This document shows, piece by piece, positions 23,095 through 32,051 of a stretch of 64,000 nucleotides of DNA. The notes beneath the pieces were generated by a model, which did no database searches, was not told the origin of the DNA, and saw only the letters and a list, made by a program, of their open reading frames with translations. The position numbers and the translations under genes were made by a program. Origin of the DNA: Erythrobacter sp. (GTDB taxonomy: Bacteria; Pseudomonadota; Alphaproteobacteria; Sphingomonadales; Sphingomonadaceae); the NCBI GenBank assembly GCA_029937545.1, contig JAPYPR010000005.1:1-64000 (forward strand), written 5' to 3'. Numbering within the stretch: the stretch's first letter is position 1; each line of letters begins with the position of its first letter.

Positions 23095-25839
23095 GTGAGC
23101 CAGCCTCTCCTCCTCCCTGCCCTGCACGCCAGCCATGCCGGTACCTGGCTGCGCGATGCGAACGGGGCGACGCGGGGATGTTCGAAGGGCGAAGCGGTGA
23201 TGGCGGCAGCCGATACGCCGCTCTTGATGATGAACGCGCCGCTAGTGGCGAACCGGCTGGGCTATCCGGACCTCAACGGCCTCGACCTGCTGGAGCTGTT
23301 CGCCTTCGTCCATCCCGCGCAGTTCTGCGTGCCGACGCCCAAGGGCCTCGCCCATGCGCTGGGGCTGGAGGAGCCGGGCGACGATGCCGAGGTGCCGCTG
23401 CTGCTGCAGAAAGCCGCGGGCGCGCTGGTGGCGACCTGCGAGAGCGCGGAGTGGGCGCAGCGCGAAGGTGCGTGGTCGACGCTGCAATCGCTGGCGCGGC
23501 TGCGCTGGCCGTGGGCGGGGGTGCTCGCCCCGCATGTGAAAAAGCCCGAGCGGGCCGAGAAATGGCTTTTCAGCCGCCTGCCCGAATGGGAGGAGACGCC
23601 CGAGCGCCCACAGCCCGCGCAGGTGCTGATCGAGGAGCCGGAGATTGAGGCGCATCTCGAGCGGCTGACCGGCGAAGGGGCCGAACGGCGCGAGGGGCAA
23701 CGCCTGTTCTCGCGCAATGCAGGCAGCGTCTTCGCCCCGCGCGACCGGCAGAAGCGCCCGCATGTGCTGCTGGCGCAGGCGGGCACGGGGATCGGCAAGA
23801 CGCTGGGCTATCTCGCCCCCGCCTCGCTGTGGGCGAAACTGTCGGGCGGGACGGTGTGGGTCAGCACCTATACCAAGAACCTCCAGCGCCAGCTGCGCCG
23901 CGAGAGCGCCCGCGCCTGGCCCGCGACCCGCGAGGACGGATCGCCGCCGGTGGTGGTGCGCAAGGGGCGCGAAAATTACCTTTGCCTGCTCAATCTCGAG
24001 GACGCGTTGCAGGGCGGCTTTGCCGGACGGCCCGCGATCCTCGCGCATCTGGTGGCGCGTTGGGCGGCCTACACGCAGGATGGCGACATGATCGGCGGGG
24101 ACCTGCCCGGCTGGCTCGGCACGCTGTTCAGGAAGCGCGGCATCGCGGCGCTGACCGACCAGCGCGGCGAATGTGTCTATGCCGGGTGCCCGCACTACTG
24201 GAAATGCTTCATCGAACGCAGCGCGAGAAATGCCGCGCAGGCCGATCTGGTGATCGCCAATCATGCCCTGGTGATGGTCAACGCGGCGCGCGGTCGCGAT
24301 CAGGGCGGACGACCGACGCGGATCGTATTCGACGAGGGGCATCACGTCTTCGATGCAGCGGATTCGACCTTCTCCGCCGCGCTGACCGGGCAGGAGGCGA
24401 TCGAACTCAGGCGCTGGATCGTCGGGCCGGAGAAGAACTCGCGTGGGCGGCGACGCGGGCTGGCGGCTCGGCTGGCCGATGTGGCGAGCTATGACGATGC
24501 TGGCGGCGAGGCAGTGGAGGCCGCTGTCGAGGCGGCGCACGCCCTCCCCTCCGAAGGCTGGCTGGGGCGACTGGCGGAGGGCGCGCCGATCGGCCCGGTC
24601 GAGGAATTGCTGGCGCAGGTCCGCGCGACCACTTTCGCGCGCGACGAAAGCGGGCTGGAGGCAGGCTACGGCATCGAGACCGAGACTGCGCAGATGCCCG
24701 GCGAACTTGTCGAGGCGGCGGGCACGGCGGCGCAGGCGCTGGCAACAATCCGCGTACCGCTACTCAAGCTGGCTGGGCGGCTGGAGGCGGTGCTGGAAGA
24801 CGCCCCCGACTGGCTCGACGGGCAGGGCCGCGCGCGGATAGAGGGGGCGCGCCACTCGCTCGCCTGGCGGATCGACCTGATCGCGGCCTGGGAAGCGCTG
24901 CTCGGGCGGCTGGGCGGTCCGGCGGACCCGGAATTCGTCGACTGGCTGCAGGTCGACCGCAACGATGCGCGCGAATTCGACGTGGGCCTCTATCGCCACT
25001 GGCTTGACCCGATGAAGCCTTTCGCGCGCGTGGTCATGGAACCGGCGCATGGCCTGATGATGACCAGCGCCACGCTGACCGACCGCGACGAGAGCGGTCC
25101 GGACTGGCCGCATGCTATCGCCGCCAGCGGCGCTCCGCATCTGGAGCTCAACCCGCGCACCGCGCAGGCCGACAGCCCGTTCGATTACGCAAACCGCGCC
25201 GAAGTGCTGATCGTCACCGACATCCGCAAGGGCGATATCCCGGCGATGGCGGGCGCCTATGCGCGGCTGATCGAGGCGAGCGGCGGCGGCGTGCTGGGCC
25301 TCTTCACCGCAATCCGCCGGATGCGCGCGGTCTATGGCCGCATCGCCGACCGGCTCGCTCGGGCAGGCCTGCCGCTCTATGCGCAGCATGTCGACCCGAT
25401 CGACACCGGCACGCTGACCGACATCTTCCGCGACGATCCCCACGCCAGCCTGCTCGGCACAGATGCCCTGCGCGACGGGGTCGACGTGCCGGGCGAGAGC
25501 CTGCGCTGCGTCGTCCTCGAGAGTGTGCCCTGGCCGCGCCCGACCATCCTCCACCGCGCCCGCCGCGCGGCTGCCGCCGAGCAGGAAGGCGGCGCCAAGC
25601 GTTACGACGACCGCATCATCCGCGCGCGGCTGGCGCAGGCCTTCGGTCGCCTGATCCGCAGCCGCGACGATTCGGGCCATTTCATCGTCCTCTCCAGCGC
25701 CTTCCCCAGCCGGCTGCTCTCCGCTTTCCCCGAAGGCACGCCCGTCATTCGCCTGACGCTCGAAGAGGCTTTACAGCGCGTGGCGAAGGGTGTTGGAAAA
25801 TCGCACGCCCAAGTCGCAGCGGAGAATGACGCCTCGTGA
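23095..25839 (+). CDS. DinG/XPD-like ATP-dependent DNA helicase
   Basis: A 914-residue superfamily 2 helicase. Walker A is QAGTGIGKTLGYLAP near residue 228, and Walker B reads FDEGHHVFD instead of the usual DEAH. Four cysteines (YLCLLN; GECVYAGCPHYWKCF) lie where the XPD/DinG iron-sulfur cluster is found. The C-terminal motor has LMMTSATLTDRD and a motif VI AQAFGRLIRSR. The first 190 residues are a lineage-specific N-terminal region. The start is a GTG. DinG-like enzymes unwind 5'-3' and remove R-loops or D-loops. sixA follows with a four-base overlap. Confidence 0.9.
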   Translation: MSQPLLLPALHASHAGTWLRDANGATRGCSKGEAVMAAADTPLLMMNAPLVANRLGYPDLNGLDLLELFAFVHPAQFCVPTPKGLAHALGLEEPGDDAEVPLLLQKAAGALVATCESAEWAQREGAWSTLQSLARLRWPWAGVLAPHVKKPERAEKWLFSRLPEWEETPERPQPAQVLIEEPEIEAHLERLTGEGAERREGQRLFSRNAGSVFAPRDRQKRPHVLLAQAGTGIGKTLGYLAPASLWAKLSGGTVWVSTYTKNLQRQLRRESARAWPATREDGSPPVVVRKGRENYLCLLNLEDALQGGFAGRPAILAHLVARWAAYTQDGDMIGGDLPGWLGTLFRKRGIAALTDQRGECVYAGCPHYWKCFIERSARNAAQADLVIANHALVMVNAARGRDQGGRPTRIVFDEGHHVFDAADSTFSAALTGQEAIELRRWIVGPEKNSRGRRRGLAARLADVASYDDAGGEAVEAAVEAAHALPSEGWLGRLAEGAPIGPVEELLAQVRATTFARDESGLEAGYGIETETAQMPGELVEAAGTAAQALATIRVPLLKLAGRLEAVLEDAPDWLDGQGRARIEGARHSLAWRIDLIAAWEALLGRLGGPADPEFVDWLQVDRNDAREFDVGLYRHWLDPMKPFARVVMEPAHGLMMTSATLTDRDESGPDWPHAIAASGAPHLELNPRTAQADSPFDYANRAEVLIVTDIRKGDIPAMAGAYARLIEASGGGVLGLFTAIRRMRAVYGRIADRLARAGLPLYAQHVDPIDTGTLTDIFRDDPHASLLGTDALRDGVDVPGESLRCVVLESVPWPRPTILHRARRAAAAEQEGGAKRYDDRIIRARLAQAFGRLIRSRDDSGHFIVLSSAFPSRLLSAFPEGTPVIRLTLEEALQRVAKGVGKSHAQVAAENDAS

Positions 25840-26363
25840 AAATCCTCGGTCTCTTGCGCCACGCCAAGTCCGACTGGGGCGAAAGCGACAAGCGCGATTT
25901 CGACCGGGGCCTGAACGATCGCGGCCATCGCGGCGCCAAGGTGATCGGCGAGCATATCGGCGAGCACGGCGTAAAGTGGGACACAGTGCTCGCCAGTCCG
26001 GCCGAGCGCGTGAAGCTGACGCTGGCCGACGCCCTCCCCGACCTGGAACCGCAATGGGACCAGCGGCTCTACCTTGCCGGGACCGACACGATCATGGACG
26101 TGCTGCGCGAATGCGGCGGCGATGCGGAAGCGGTCCTGCTGTCGGGCCACAACCCCGGCCTTGGCGACATGCTGTTCGAACTCGTCGCGCCGAAGAACGA
26201 GAACGATCTCTACGACGACGCGAAGGTCAAATTCCCGACCGCCGCCTATGCGGTCTACGAACTCGATATCGAGAGCTGGGCCGACCTGCGCGACGGCTGC
26301 GGCAAACTGGTGCATTTCGCCCGCCCGCGCGACCTCGACGAGGAGCTGGGGCCGGAATACTGA
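25836..26363 (+). CDS. SixA-type histidine phosphatase
   Basis: A 175-residue histidine-phosphatase-superfamily protein. The catalytic RHAKSDW is at residues 8-14 and the second catalytic His lies in LLSGHNPGLGDML. E. coli SixA dephosphorylates phosphohistidine on phosphotransfer proteins such as ArcB or NPr. The partner here is unknown. A GTG start overlaps the helicase stop by four bases (GTGA), so translation is coupled to the helicase, an unexplained pairing. Confidence 0.88.
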   Translation: MKILGLLRHAKSDWGESDKRDFDRGLNDRGHRGAKVIGEHIGEHGVKWDTVLASPAERVKLTLADALPDLEPQWDQRLYLAGTDTIMDVLRECGGDAEAVLLSGHNPGLGDMLFELVAPKNENDLYDDAKVKFPTAAYAVYELDIESWADLRDGCGKLVHFARPRDLDEELGPEY

Positions 26364-26426
26364 GCGTCAGGCTGCAGCAAGGAAGGTGCGGATAGACCGC
26401 GGTCTCACTCCAGCGAAAGCCTTCGA

Positions 26427-26966
26427 ATGAAACGCCTTTTCCCCATCCTCGGTGCCTGCCTCGTCTCAGCTGCTGCGACCTCGGCCCATGCAGGTGAAGT
26501 CTACAGCGGGGTCATGGCGCATGGTGTCGATACGCTATTCACCTTCGAGACGAACGAGGACGGCGTCGACCTCCAGGCAGGCGTTCGTAGCGAGCCGATC
26601 GAAGTGCTGTCCTTCGTGGGCAAGCCATCGGTTTATGCCTTCGGATCGGTCAACACGGCAGGCGATACTAACTTCGTGGCGGCAGGCGTCAGCTGGAAGG
26701 TCGAGCTCGGCCCGCTTTACCTGCGCCCCGGTGTCGGCCTCGCCCTGCATGATACCCCTGCGTTCAGGATCGACCCCGAGACCCGTATCCGCACCGACCT
26801 CGGCAGCCGCGTGCTGTTCGAGCCGGAGATCGCGATCGGCCTGCCGGTGTCGGACCGCGTCTCGGTCGAGGCGAGCTGGGTGCACATCAGCAATGCCCGG
26901 CTGTTCAATTCCGAGCAGAATCCCGGCATCGACATGATCGGCGGGCGCGCGAACCTCGCGTTCTAG
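26427..26966 (+). CDS. PagL-like lipid A 3-O-deacylase / acyloxyacyl hydrolase
   Basis: A 179-residue outer-membrane beta-barrel. The signal peptide KRLFPILGACLVSAAATSA ends AHA-GE. Alternating hydrophobic strands follow, and the barrel terminates in aromatic F (GRANLAF). The active-site region WVHISNARLFNSEQNPG supplies the His153/Ser155 pair expected of PagL, which removes the 3-linked acyl chain of lipid A. Sphingomonads largely replace LPS with glycosphingolipids, so the real substrate deserves caution. The stop overlaps the convergent soxR stop. Confidence 0.85.
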   Translation: MKRLFPILGACLVSAAATSAHAGEVYSGVMAHGVDTLFTFETNEDGVDLQAGVRSEPIEVLSFVGKPSVYAFGSVNTAGDTNFVAAGVSWKVELGPLYLRPGVGLALHDTPAFRIDPETRIRTDLGSRVLFEPEIAIGLPVSDRVSVEASWVHISNARLFNSEQNPGIDMIGGRANLAF

Positions 26967-27400
26967 CGTAGTACTCGCGGACCCTTCCCGCTCTCGCCCC
27001 ATTTGTCGCAGGCATTGTAGAGCGCGCATTTCTTCAGGCTCAGGCAACCGCAGCCGATGCAGCCGTCGAGGTCCTCGCGTATCTTTTCCAGCCGCGCGAT
27101 TTGCGCGTCGATGCGCTGGCGGATGGCGGCGCTGATCCGCTTCCAATCAGAGGCGTTCGGGGTGCGGCCTTGCGGCAGGCCCTTCATCGCCTCCTCGATT
27201 TCCGCCAAAGACAGGCCGAGGTTCTGCGCGATCAGGATAAAGCTCAACCGGCGGATATCACTGCGCAGGAAGCGGCGCTGGTTGCCGCCGGTGCGCATCG
27301 GCTCGACCAGCCCCTTGTTTTCGTAAAACCGGATGGCCGACACGCTGAGGCCAGTGCGGCGGGCAAGTTCGCCGATGCCGAGCAGATCGTTCGCTTTCAT
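26963..27400 (-). CDS. soxR: redox-sensitive transcriptional activator SoxR
   Basis: A 145-residue MerR-family regulator. The winged helix begins LLGIGELARRTGLSVSAIRF, and a dimerisation helix follows. The [2Fe-2S] motif CIGCGCLSLKKC gives Cys114, Cys117, Cys119 and Cys125 (CX2CXCX5C), diagnostic of SoxR. Oxidation of the cluster by redox-cycling compounds activates transcription by untwisting promoters with long spacers. No soxS is present. A near-canonical SoxR box lies just upstream, between soxR and the divergent VOC gene. Confidence 0.96.
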   Translation of the reverse strand: MKANDLLGIGELARRTGLSVSAIRFYENKGLVEPMRTGGNQRRFLRSDIRRLSFILIAQNLGLSLAEIEEAMKGLPQGRTPNASDWKRISAAIRQRIDAQIARLEKIREDLDGCIGCGCLSLKKCALYNACDKWGESGKGPRVLR

Positions 27401-27427
27401 CGATCAGACTGATAGCGTAATTAGACC

Positions 27428-27449
27428 TTGACCTCAACTTAGCTTGAGG
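27428..27449 (+). promoter_or_regulatory. SoxR box overlapping a -35 element
   Basis: CCTCAACTTAGCTTGAGG at 27432-27449 differs in three of 18 positions from the E. coli soxS operator CCTCAAGTTAACTTGAGG (known from the literature). The arms CCTCAA/TTGAGG are perfect. A good -35 hexamer TTGACC (27428-27433) overlaps its left arm, the arrangement used by SoxR. The promoter points to the VOC gene at 27492 and may also autoregulate soxR. Confidence 0.85.
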
Positions 27450-27491
27450 TTGCATGGATATGTGCATCGCCATTCGAACAGGAGATACTCC

Positions 27492-27866
27492 ATGGCCAAT
27501 GCACGACTCGAACACGTCAATTTCTCGGTCACCGACGGGGAACGCAGCGCGGAGCTGCTCGAACAGCTGACCGGCTGGCACCGCCGCTGGGAGGGGCCCT
27601 CGCTCGACAACGGACGCTCGATCCATCTCGGCGACGACCATGCCTATGTCGCCATCCACACCAGCCCGCGCATTGCCGGCGATTTCGCCAAGAGCGTGCC
27701 GATGAACCACATCGGCATCGCGGTCGACGACCTCGACGCCGCCGAGGCCGTCGTTATCGAACACGGCCTCGAGACTTTCAATCACGGGAAATACGAGCCC
27801 GGCCCGCGCAGCTTCTATTTCTTCGACTGGGACGGGATCGAGTTCGAGGTGGTCAGCTATGAATGA
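27492..27866 (+). CDS. VOC-superfamily (glyoxalase/bleomycin-resistance fold) protein, predicted SoxR target
   Basis: A 124-residue single-domain vicinal-oxygen-chelate protein. It starts MANARLEHVNFSV and has the second metal-binding strand MNHIGIAVDDLDAAE, then SFYFFDWDGIEFEVV, giving the usual His/Glu metal ligands (His8, His73-region, Glu near 118). VOC proteins act as dioxygenases, isomerases or drug-sequestering proteins. The ATG at 27492 has AGGAGA upstream. Its promoter carries a SoxR box, so induction by redox-cycling drugs or phenazines is predicted. Confidence 0.88.
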   Translation: MANARLEHVNFSVTDGERSAELLEQLTGWHRRWEGPSLDNGRSIHLGDDHAYVAIHTSPRIAGDFAKSVPMNHIGIAVDDLDAAEAVVIEHGLETFNHGKYEPGPRSFYFFDWDGIEFEVVSYE

Positions 27867-27919
27867 GATCATGCCGCGCGAACCGATGTTCGCTCGCCGT
27901 CGCGAAACGCCGCGACCGG

Positions 27920-28246
27920 TTACATCCGTGGCGCCAAATCCGGATGCCGGTCGGACCCGTGATAGCCGGCCAGTGCGGTCATCGGCACGTCCTCGAACAG
28001 ACCCAGCCAGCGCCGCGCCATCTTCGCCAGTGGCAACGGGTTGAGGTAGTGCCGCTTGCACCGCCCGTCGCGCTTGCTCGCGACCAATTCCGCCGCCTCC
28101 AGCACGGCGAGATGCTTGGCCACCGCCTGCCGCGTCATCGGCAGCTCCGCGCTGAGATCGGAGAGCGTAAGCCCGCCCTGCTCGCTGAGCCGGTCCAGCA
28201 AGAGCCGGCGCGTGGGATCGGAAAGGGCGACGAAGGTGTCCGTCAT
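27920..28246 (-). CDS. ArsR-family winged-helix regulator
   Basis: A 108-residue ArsR/SmtB-type repressor: FVALSDPTRRLLLDRLSEQGG, then the recognition helix region LPMTRQAVAKHLAVLEAAELV. No metal-binding Cys cluster typical of ArsR or SmtB is seen in helix 3. The sole Cys (GRCKRHYL) lies in the wing, so the inducer may not be a metal. Such regulators often sit beside an SRPBCC (AHSA1) gene, but none adjoins here. It is convergent with the VOC gene. Confidence 0.88.
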   Translation of the reverse strand: MTDTFVALSDPTRRLLLDRLSEQGGLTLSDLSAELPMTRQAVAKHLAVLEAAELVASKRDGRCKRHYLNPLPLAKMARRWLGLFEDVPMTALAGYHGSDRHPDLAPRM

Positions 28247-28292
28247 GCGGCAAGGCTAGGCAAACCGCGCCGAGTCGCTCAAGTTTCCAGGG

Positions 28293-28913
28293 TCAGAGCA
28301 GCGAGACTTGTCCACGACCGGACCACGGCACGCCCGTGCGATCGAGGGTGAGCTCGCCTTGCCACGGCCTGCACAACCCCCGCGCATCGTCGGGCGAGCC
28401 GTCGGTCCAGACGCGGATGTCAGCGTCCGTAAGCAGCACTGGCATGCGCGAATGGACCTCTGCCGCCAGCCCGTCCGCATCGGTCATGACCATCGAATAG
28501 CAGCGGCCCCATTCATCCGACTCGCGCCACACACCGGCGACGGCGAAGACCTCCGCATCGGGCCGCGACATCCAGCTGCGCGTCTTGCCGCCCTTGGGCC
28601 CTTCGGCTTCCGCCCAACCTGTTACCGGGATGATGCAGCGGCGCTCCTCGAAGCTGTAGCGCCAGAAGAAGCTGTCGAGCTTGTCGGTGCGGGCATTGTT
28701 GACCGGTTTGGGCTTCAGCGGCTGGCCGTTCTTGCCCTTCATCACCAGCGGGAAACCCCAGGTCATCTGCCGGAGCTGGCCTTCCGCGACCACGGCACCG
28801 GGATAGCCGGGAAACACCTCCTCGGCAAAATTCGCCCCGCCGAGCGCATTGACCGCGTCGAACCATTTTGCGACCTCGTCGGTGGTCTTGGTCATGCGGT
28901 AGAGATTGCACAT
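28293..28913 (-). CDS. SOS response-associated peptidase family (HMCES/YedK)
   Basis: A 206-residue SRAP protein that covalently traps abasic sites in single-stranded DNA. The catalytic Cys2 immediately follows the initiator Met (MCNLYRMTKT), which fixes the start at 28913 and rules out the longer frame. The conserved NARTDKLDSFFW, CIIPVTGWAEAEG and HSRMPVLL (active-site His) motifs are present. Its ATG shares a base with the ubiA stop, so it forms an operon with ubiA. Confidence 0.93.
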   Translation of the reverse strand: MCNLYRMTKTTDEVAKWFDAVNALGGANFAEEVFPGYPGAVVAEGQLRQMTWGFPLVMKGKNGQPLKPKPVNNARTDKLDSFFWRYSFEERRCIIPVTGWAEAEGPKGGKTRSWMSRPDAEVFAVAGVWRESDEWGRCYSMVMTDADGLAAEVHSRMPVLLTDADIRVWTDGSPDDARGLCRPWQGELTLDRTGVPWSGRGQVSLL

Positions 28914-29827
28914 CAGGCGTTCCCCACGACGAAGCACGCGGCGGCGACCAGCGCGCCGGCCCAGCGGTTTGAGCGGAAGCGGTCGAGCGGGTTGGCCGGG
29001 TCTTCCGCATCGAGCGTCGCGACTTGCCATGCGAGGTGCGCAGCGGCGGGGACCAAGGCAAGCAGCGCGATCCAGTCCGCACGGTAAAGCCAGAAGGCGA
29101 GCGCCCAGAGCGCCACCGCGCCTGCATAGAACAGCGCCACGCCGCCGGTCACATGACCGCCGAGCCGCAGCGCGCTGGAGCGGATGCCGACGAGTGCGTC
29201 ATCTTCGCGGTCCTGCAGCGCATAGATTGTGTCGTAGCCAATCACCCACAGCGCCGCGCCTGCGTACATGGCGGCCAGAGCGTCCCAATTGTCGGCGCGC
29301 AGCTGCGTCCAACCGACCAGCAGGCCCCAGGTAAAGACCATGCCGAGCCACGCCTGCGGCCACCAGGTGATGCGCTTCATAAAGGGGTAGGCGGCGACGA
29401 GAGCGATGCTCGCCAACGCCACCCCTTGCGCGAGCGAGCGCAGCTGCACGAGCACCAGCAGGCCGATCAGGCACAGCGCCAGCAGCCAACCCCAAGCGGT
29501 TTTCTTGGAGACACGTCCGCTGGCCACCGGGCGACTGGCAGTGCGGGCCACCTTCCGATCGAGCCTGGCATCGACGATATCGTTGTAGACGCAGCCCGCG
29601 CCGCGCATCGCGATACTGCCGAGCAGCAGCCAGCCGAGCAGTGCGAATTGCCACCCAGCCCCGGCCAGCCACACGCCCCACGCGCAGGGCCAGAACAGCA
29701 GCCACCAGCCGATCGGCCGGTCGAACCGAGCCAGCATCGCGAGATCGCGCTGCAATTGCGGCAGCCGCGCGACCAAGCCTTTGTGTTCGCTGTCGGGGAC
29801 GACATCAGATTTGGCGGTTTCGCTCAT
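28913..29827 (-). CDS. ubiA: 4-hydroxybenzoate polyprenyltransferase
   Basis: A 304-residue integral membrane prenyltransferase with about eight to nine helices. The first Asp-rich motif is GCVYNDIVDARLDRKVARTASRP and the second is GYDTIYALQDREDD, both Mg-diphosphate binding. It attaches the polyprenyl chain to 4-hydroxybenzoate in ubiquinone synthesis. The start at 29827 has GGGAG upstream. The longer frame to 30376 runs across the divergent rsmE gene and is false. Confidence 0.95.
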   Translation of the reverse strand: MSETAKSDVVPDSEHKGLVARLPQLQRDLAMLARFDRPIGWWLLFWPCAWGVWLAGAGWQFALLGWLLLGSIAMRGAGCVYNDIVDARLDRKVARTASRPVASGRVSKKTAWGWLLALCLIGLLVLVQLRSLAQGVALASIALVAAYPFMKRITWWPQAWLGMVFTWGLLVGWTQLRADNWDALAAMYAGAALWVIGYDTIYALQDREDDALVGIRSSALRLGGHVTGGVALFYAGAVALWALAFWLYRADWIALLALVPAAAHLAWQVATLDAEDPANPLDRFRSNRWAGALVAAACFVVGNA

Positions 29828-29866
29828 CGCTTGCTCCCTAACCTCCGACGTGCCACCTGCAAAGCC

Positions 29867-30622
29867 ATGCCCGCAACACCCGCCTGGCCGCCCAAGAGTG
29901 CACCGCGCCTGTTCGTCGAGAACGAACTCGGCAGCGGTGGGACAGTCGCAATCGAGGGCAACCAGGCCAATTACCTCGCCCGGGTCATGCGCGTGGGCGA
30001 AGGGGACACTGTGATCCTGTGCGACGATCTCACCGGAGAATGGGCCACGCGCGTTTCGCAGGTCGACAAGCGGCGCGTCGAGCTCGAAGTTGGGCAGCAC
30101 CTGCGCCCGCGCGAGCCGGTGCCGGATTTCTGGCTCTGCCCCGCGCTGCTCAAGAAGGATCGCTTCGACCTCGTGCTCGAAAAGGCGACCGAGCTGGGCG
30201 TCGCGCGTATCGCGCCCGTTGTCACCCGGCGCTGCGTGGCGGACAAGCTCAACCCCGAACGAGCCGACACGATCGTGACCGAGGCGGCCGAGCAATGCGC
30301 GCGCACCGCCCTGCCCGAGATCGCACCGGTCGCAAAACTCGACGCGTTGCTGCGCGACTGGCCGCAGGACCGCCACCTGTTCTTCGCCGATGAGGAAGGC
30401 GGCGAACCGGCTGCCGACGCCTTCTGCTATGCTGAGGGACCGGCCGCGCTACTGGTCGGCCCGGAAGGAGGCTTCGACGATGCCGAGCGGGCCGCGATCC
30501 GTGCGCATCCCGCCTCGGTCGCCACTAGCCTCGGACCGCGGATTCTACGCGGCGAGACGGCAGCCATCGCCGGGACCGCCGTGTGGATGGCGGAAGCGGG
30601 CGACTGGCTGGACGAAGAATAA
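29867..30622 (+). CDS. rsmE: 16S rRNA (uracil1498-N3)-methyltransferase
   Basis: A 251-residue SPOUT methyltransferase. A PUA-like N-terminal domain (APRLFVENEL, NYLARVMRVGEGD) precedes the knotted catalytic domain with LLKKDRFDLVLEKATELGV, LLVGPEGGFDDAE and LGPRILRGETAAIAG. These motifs bind S-adenosylmethionine and are diagnostic of RsmE. The ATG at 29867 lies 39 bases from the divergent ubiA start, so the two share a very short promoter region. gshA follows 42 bases downstream. Confidence 0.94.
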   Translation: MPATPAWPPKSAPRLFVENELGSGGTVAIEGNQANYLARVMRVGEGDTVILCDDLTGEWATRVSQVDKRRVELEVGQHLRPREPVPDFWLCPALLKKDRFDLVLEKATELGVARIAPVVTRRCVADKLNPERADTIVTEAAEQCARTALPEIAPVAKLDALLRDWPQDRHLFFADEEGGEPAADAFCYAEGPAALLVGPEGGFDDAERAAIRAHPASVATSLGPRILRGETAAIAGTAVWMAEAGDWLDEE

Positions 30623-30664
30623 AAGGCTTCCCTCGAAAGGTTCGGTTTTCTAACGCCACCGACC

Positions 30665-32035
30665 ATGAGCACGCGCGAGACCTCCGGCAACGCCGATCCC
30701 GTCATCGAATCCCGCGACCAGCTGGTCGCACCGATGCAGCGCGGGGAGAAGACCAAGGACCAGTGGCGCATCGGCACCGAGCACGAAAAGCTCGTCTTCC
30801 ATCGCAGCGATTTTCGTGCGCCATCCTATGACGAGAGAGGCGGCATTCGCGACATATTGATGAGCCTGCGCCAGTTCGGCTGGGAGCCGGTGGAAGAGGG
30901 CGGCAAGGTCATCGCGATGCGCGGGGAGGACGGAACGGTCAGTCTGGAACCCGCCGGCCAGCTCGAATTGTCGGGCGCGCCGCTGGAAAACCTGCACCAG
31001 ACCTGCGCGGAAACCGGGCGGCATCTCGATCAGGTGAAGCGCGTCGGCGAGGATTGCGGTGTCGGATTTCTCGGCCTCGGCATGTGGCCCGACAAGACCC
31101 GCGACGAGCTGCCGATGATGCCCAAAGGCCGCTACGAGATCATGAAACGGCACATGCCGCGCGTCGGCACGCTGGGCCTCGACATGATGCTGCGCACCTG
31201 CACCATCCAGGTGAACCTCGACTATTCCAGCGAAGCGGACATGGCGCAGAAATTCCGCACCGGCCTCGCGCTCCAGCCGCTGGCGACTGCGCTGTTCGCC
31301 AATTCGCCCTTCACCGAAGGGAAACCGAACGGTTACCTGTCGTACCGCAGCCATATCTGGAGCGACACCGACCCGCACCGTACCGGCATGCTGCCCTTCG
31401 TGTTCGAGGACGGCTTCGGCTACGAGCGCTGGGTGGATTACATGCTCGACGTGCCGATGTATTTCGTCTTCCGCGACGGGAAATATATCGATGCCGCCGG
31501 CCTCAGCTTCCGCGATTTCTTGGAAGGCGAGCTCGAAGTGCTACCGGGCGAAAAGCCGACCGAGAGCGACTGGTGGGACCACCTTTCCACCGCTTTCCCC
31601 GAAGTCCGCCTGAAAAGCTTCCTCGAAATGCGCGGTGCGGATGGCGGGCCGTGGAGCAGGATCTGTGCCCTCCCAGCTTTCTGGGTCGGCTTGCTCTACG
31701 ATCAGGGCGCGCTCGATGCGGCGTGGGATCTGGTCAAGCACTGGACGATGGAAGAGCGCGAGGCGCTGCGCATTGCCGTGCCGAAGCAAGCGCTCGCCGC
31801 GCCGATCCCGGGCGGCGGCACCTTGCGCGACCTTGCGAGAGAGGTGCTGGCCATCGCCCGCGCCGGCCTGGCCTCCCGCGCACGCCTCAACTCCTCCGGC
31901 GACAACGAAACCGGGTTCCTCGAAACGCTCGACGAGATCGTCGCCAGCGGGAAAGTGCCTGCGCAGGTCCTGCTCGATCGCTATTACGGCGAATGGGGCG
32001 GCGATATCGAACGCGTCTACAAATACAGCTTCTGA
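30665..32035 (+). CDS. gshA: glutamate-cysteine ligase (plant/alphaproteobacterial type)
   Basis: A 456-residue GCS2-type enzyme, the first step of glutathione synthesis (Glu + Cys + ATP). Motifs include WRIGTEHEKLVF, VSLEPAGQLELSG, MMLRTCTIQVNLDYSSEADM and the C-terminal FLEMRGADGGPW. The length matches plant and alphaproteobacterial GshA rather than the E. coli or fused forms. It follows rsmE and precedes a small ABM protein by 16 bases, so the three genes may be one transcript. Confidence 0.94.
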   Translation: MSTRETSGNADPVIESRDQLVAPMQRGEKTKDQWRIGTEHEKLVFHRSDFRAPSYDERGGIRDILMSLRQFGWEPVEEGGKVIAMRGEDGTVSLEPAGQLELSGAPLENLHQTCAETGRHLDQVKRVGEDCGVGFLGLGMWPDKTRDELPMMPKGRYEIMKRHMPRVGTLGLDMMLRTCTIQVNLDYSSEADMAQKFRTGLALQPLATALFANSPFTEGKPNGYLSYRSHIWSDTDPHRTGMLPFVFEDGFGYERWVDYMLDVPMYFVFRDGKYIDAAGLSFRDFLEGELEVLPGEKPTESDWWDHLSTAFPEVRLKSFLEMRGADGGPWSRICALPAFWVGLLYDQGALDAAWDLVKHWTMEEREALRIAVPKQALAAPIPGGGTLRDLAREVLAIARAGLASRARLNSSGDNETGFLETLDEIVASGKVPAQVLLDRYYGEWGGDIERVYKYSF

Positions 32036-32051
32036 GCGAAGGGAAAAACCG

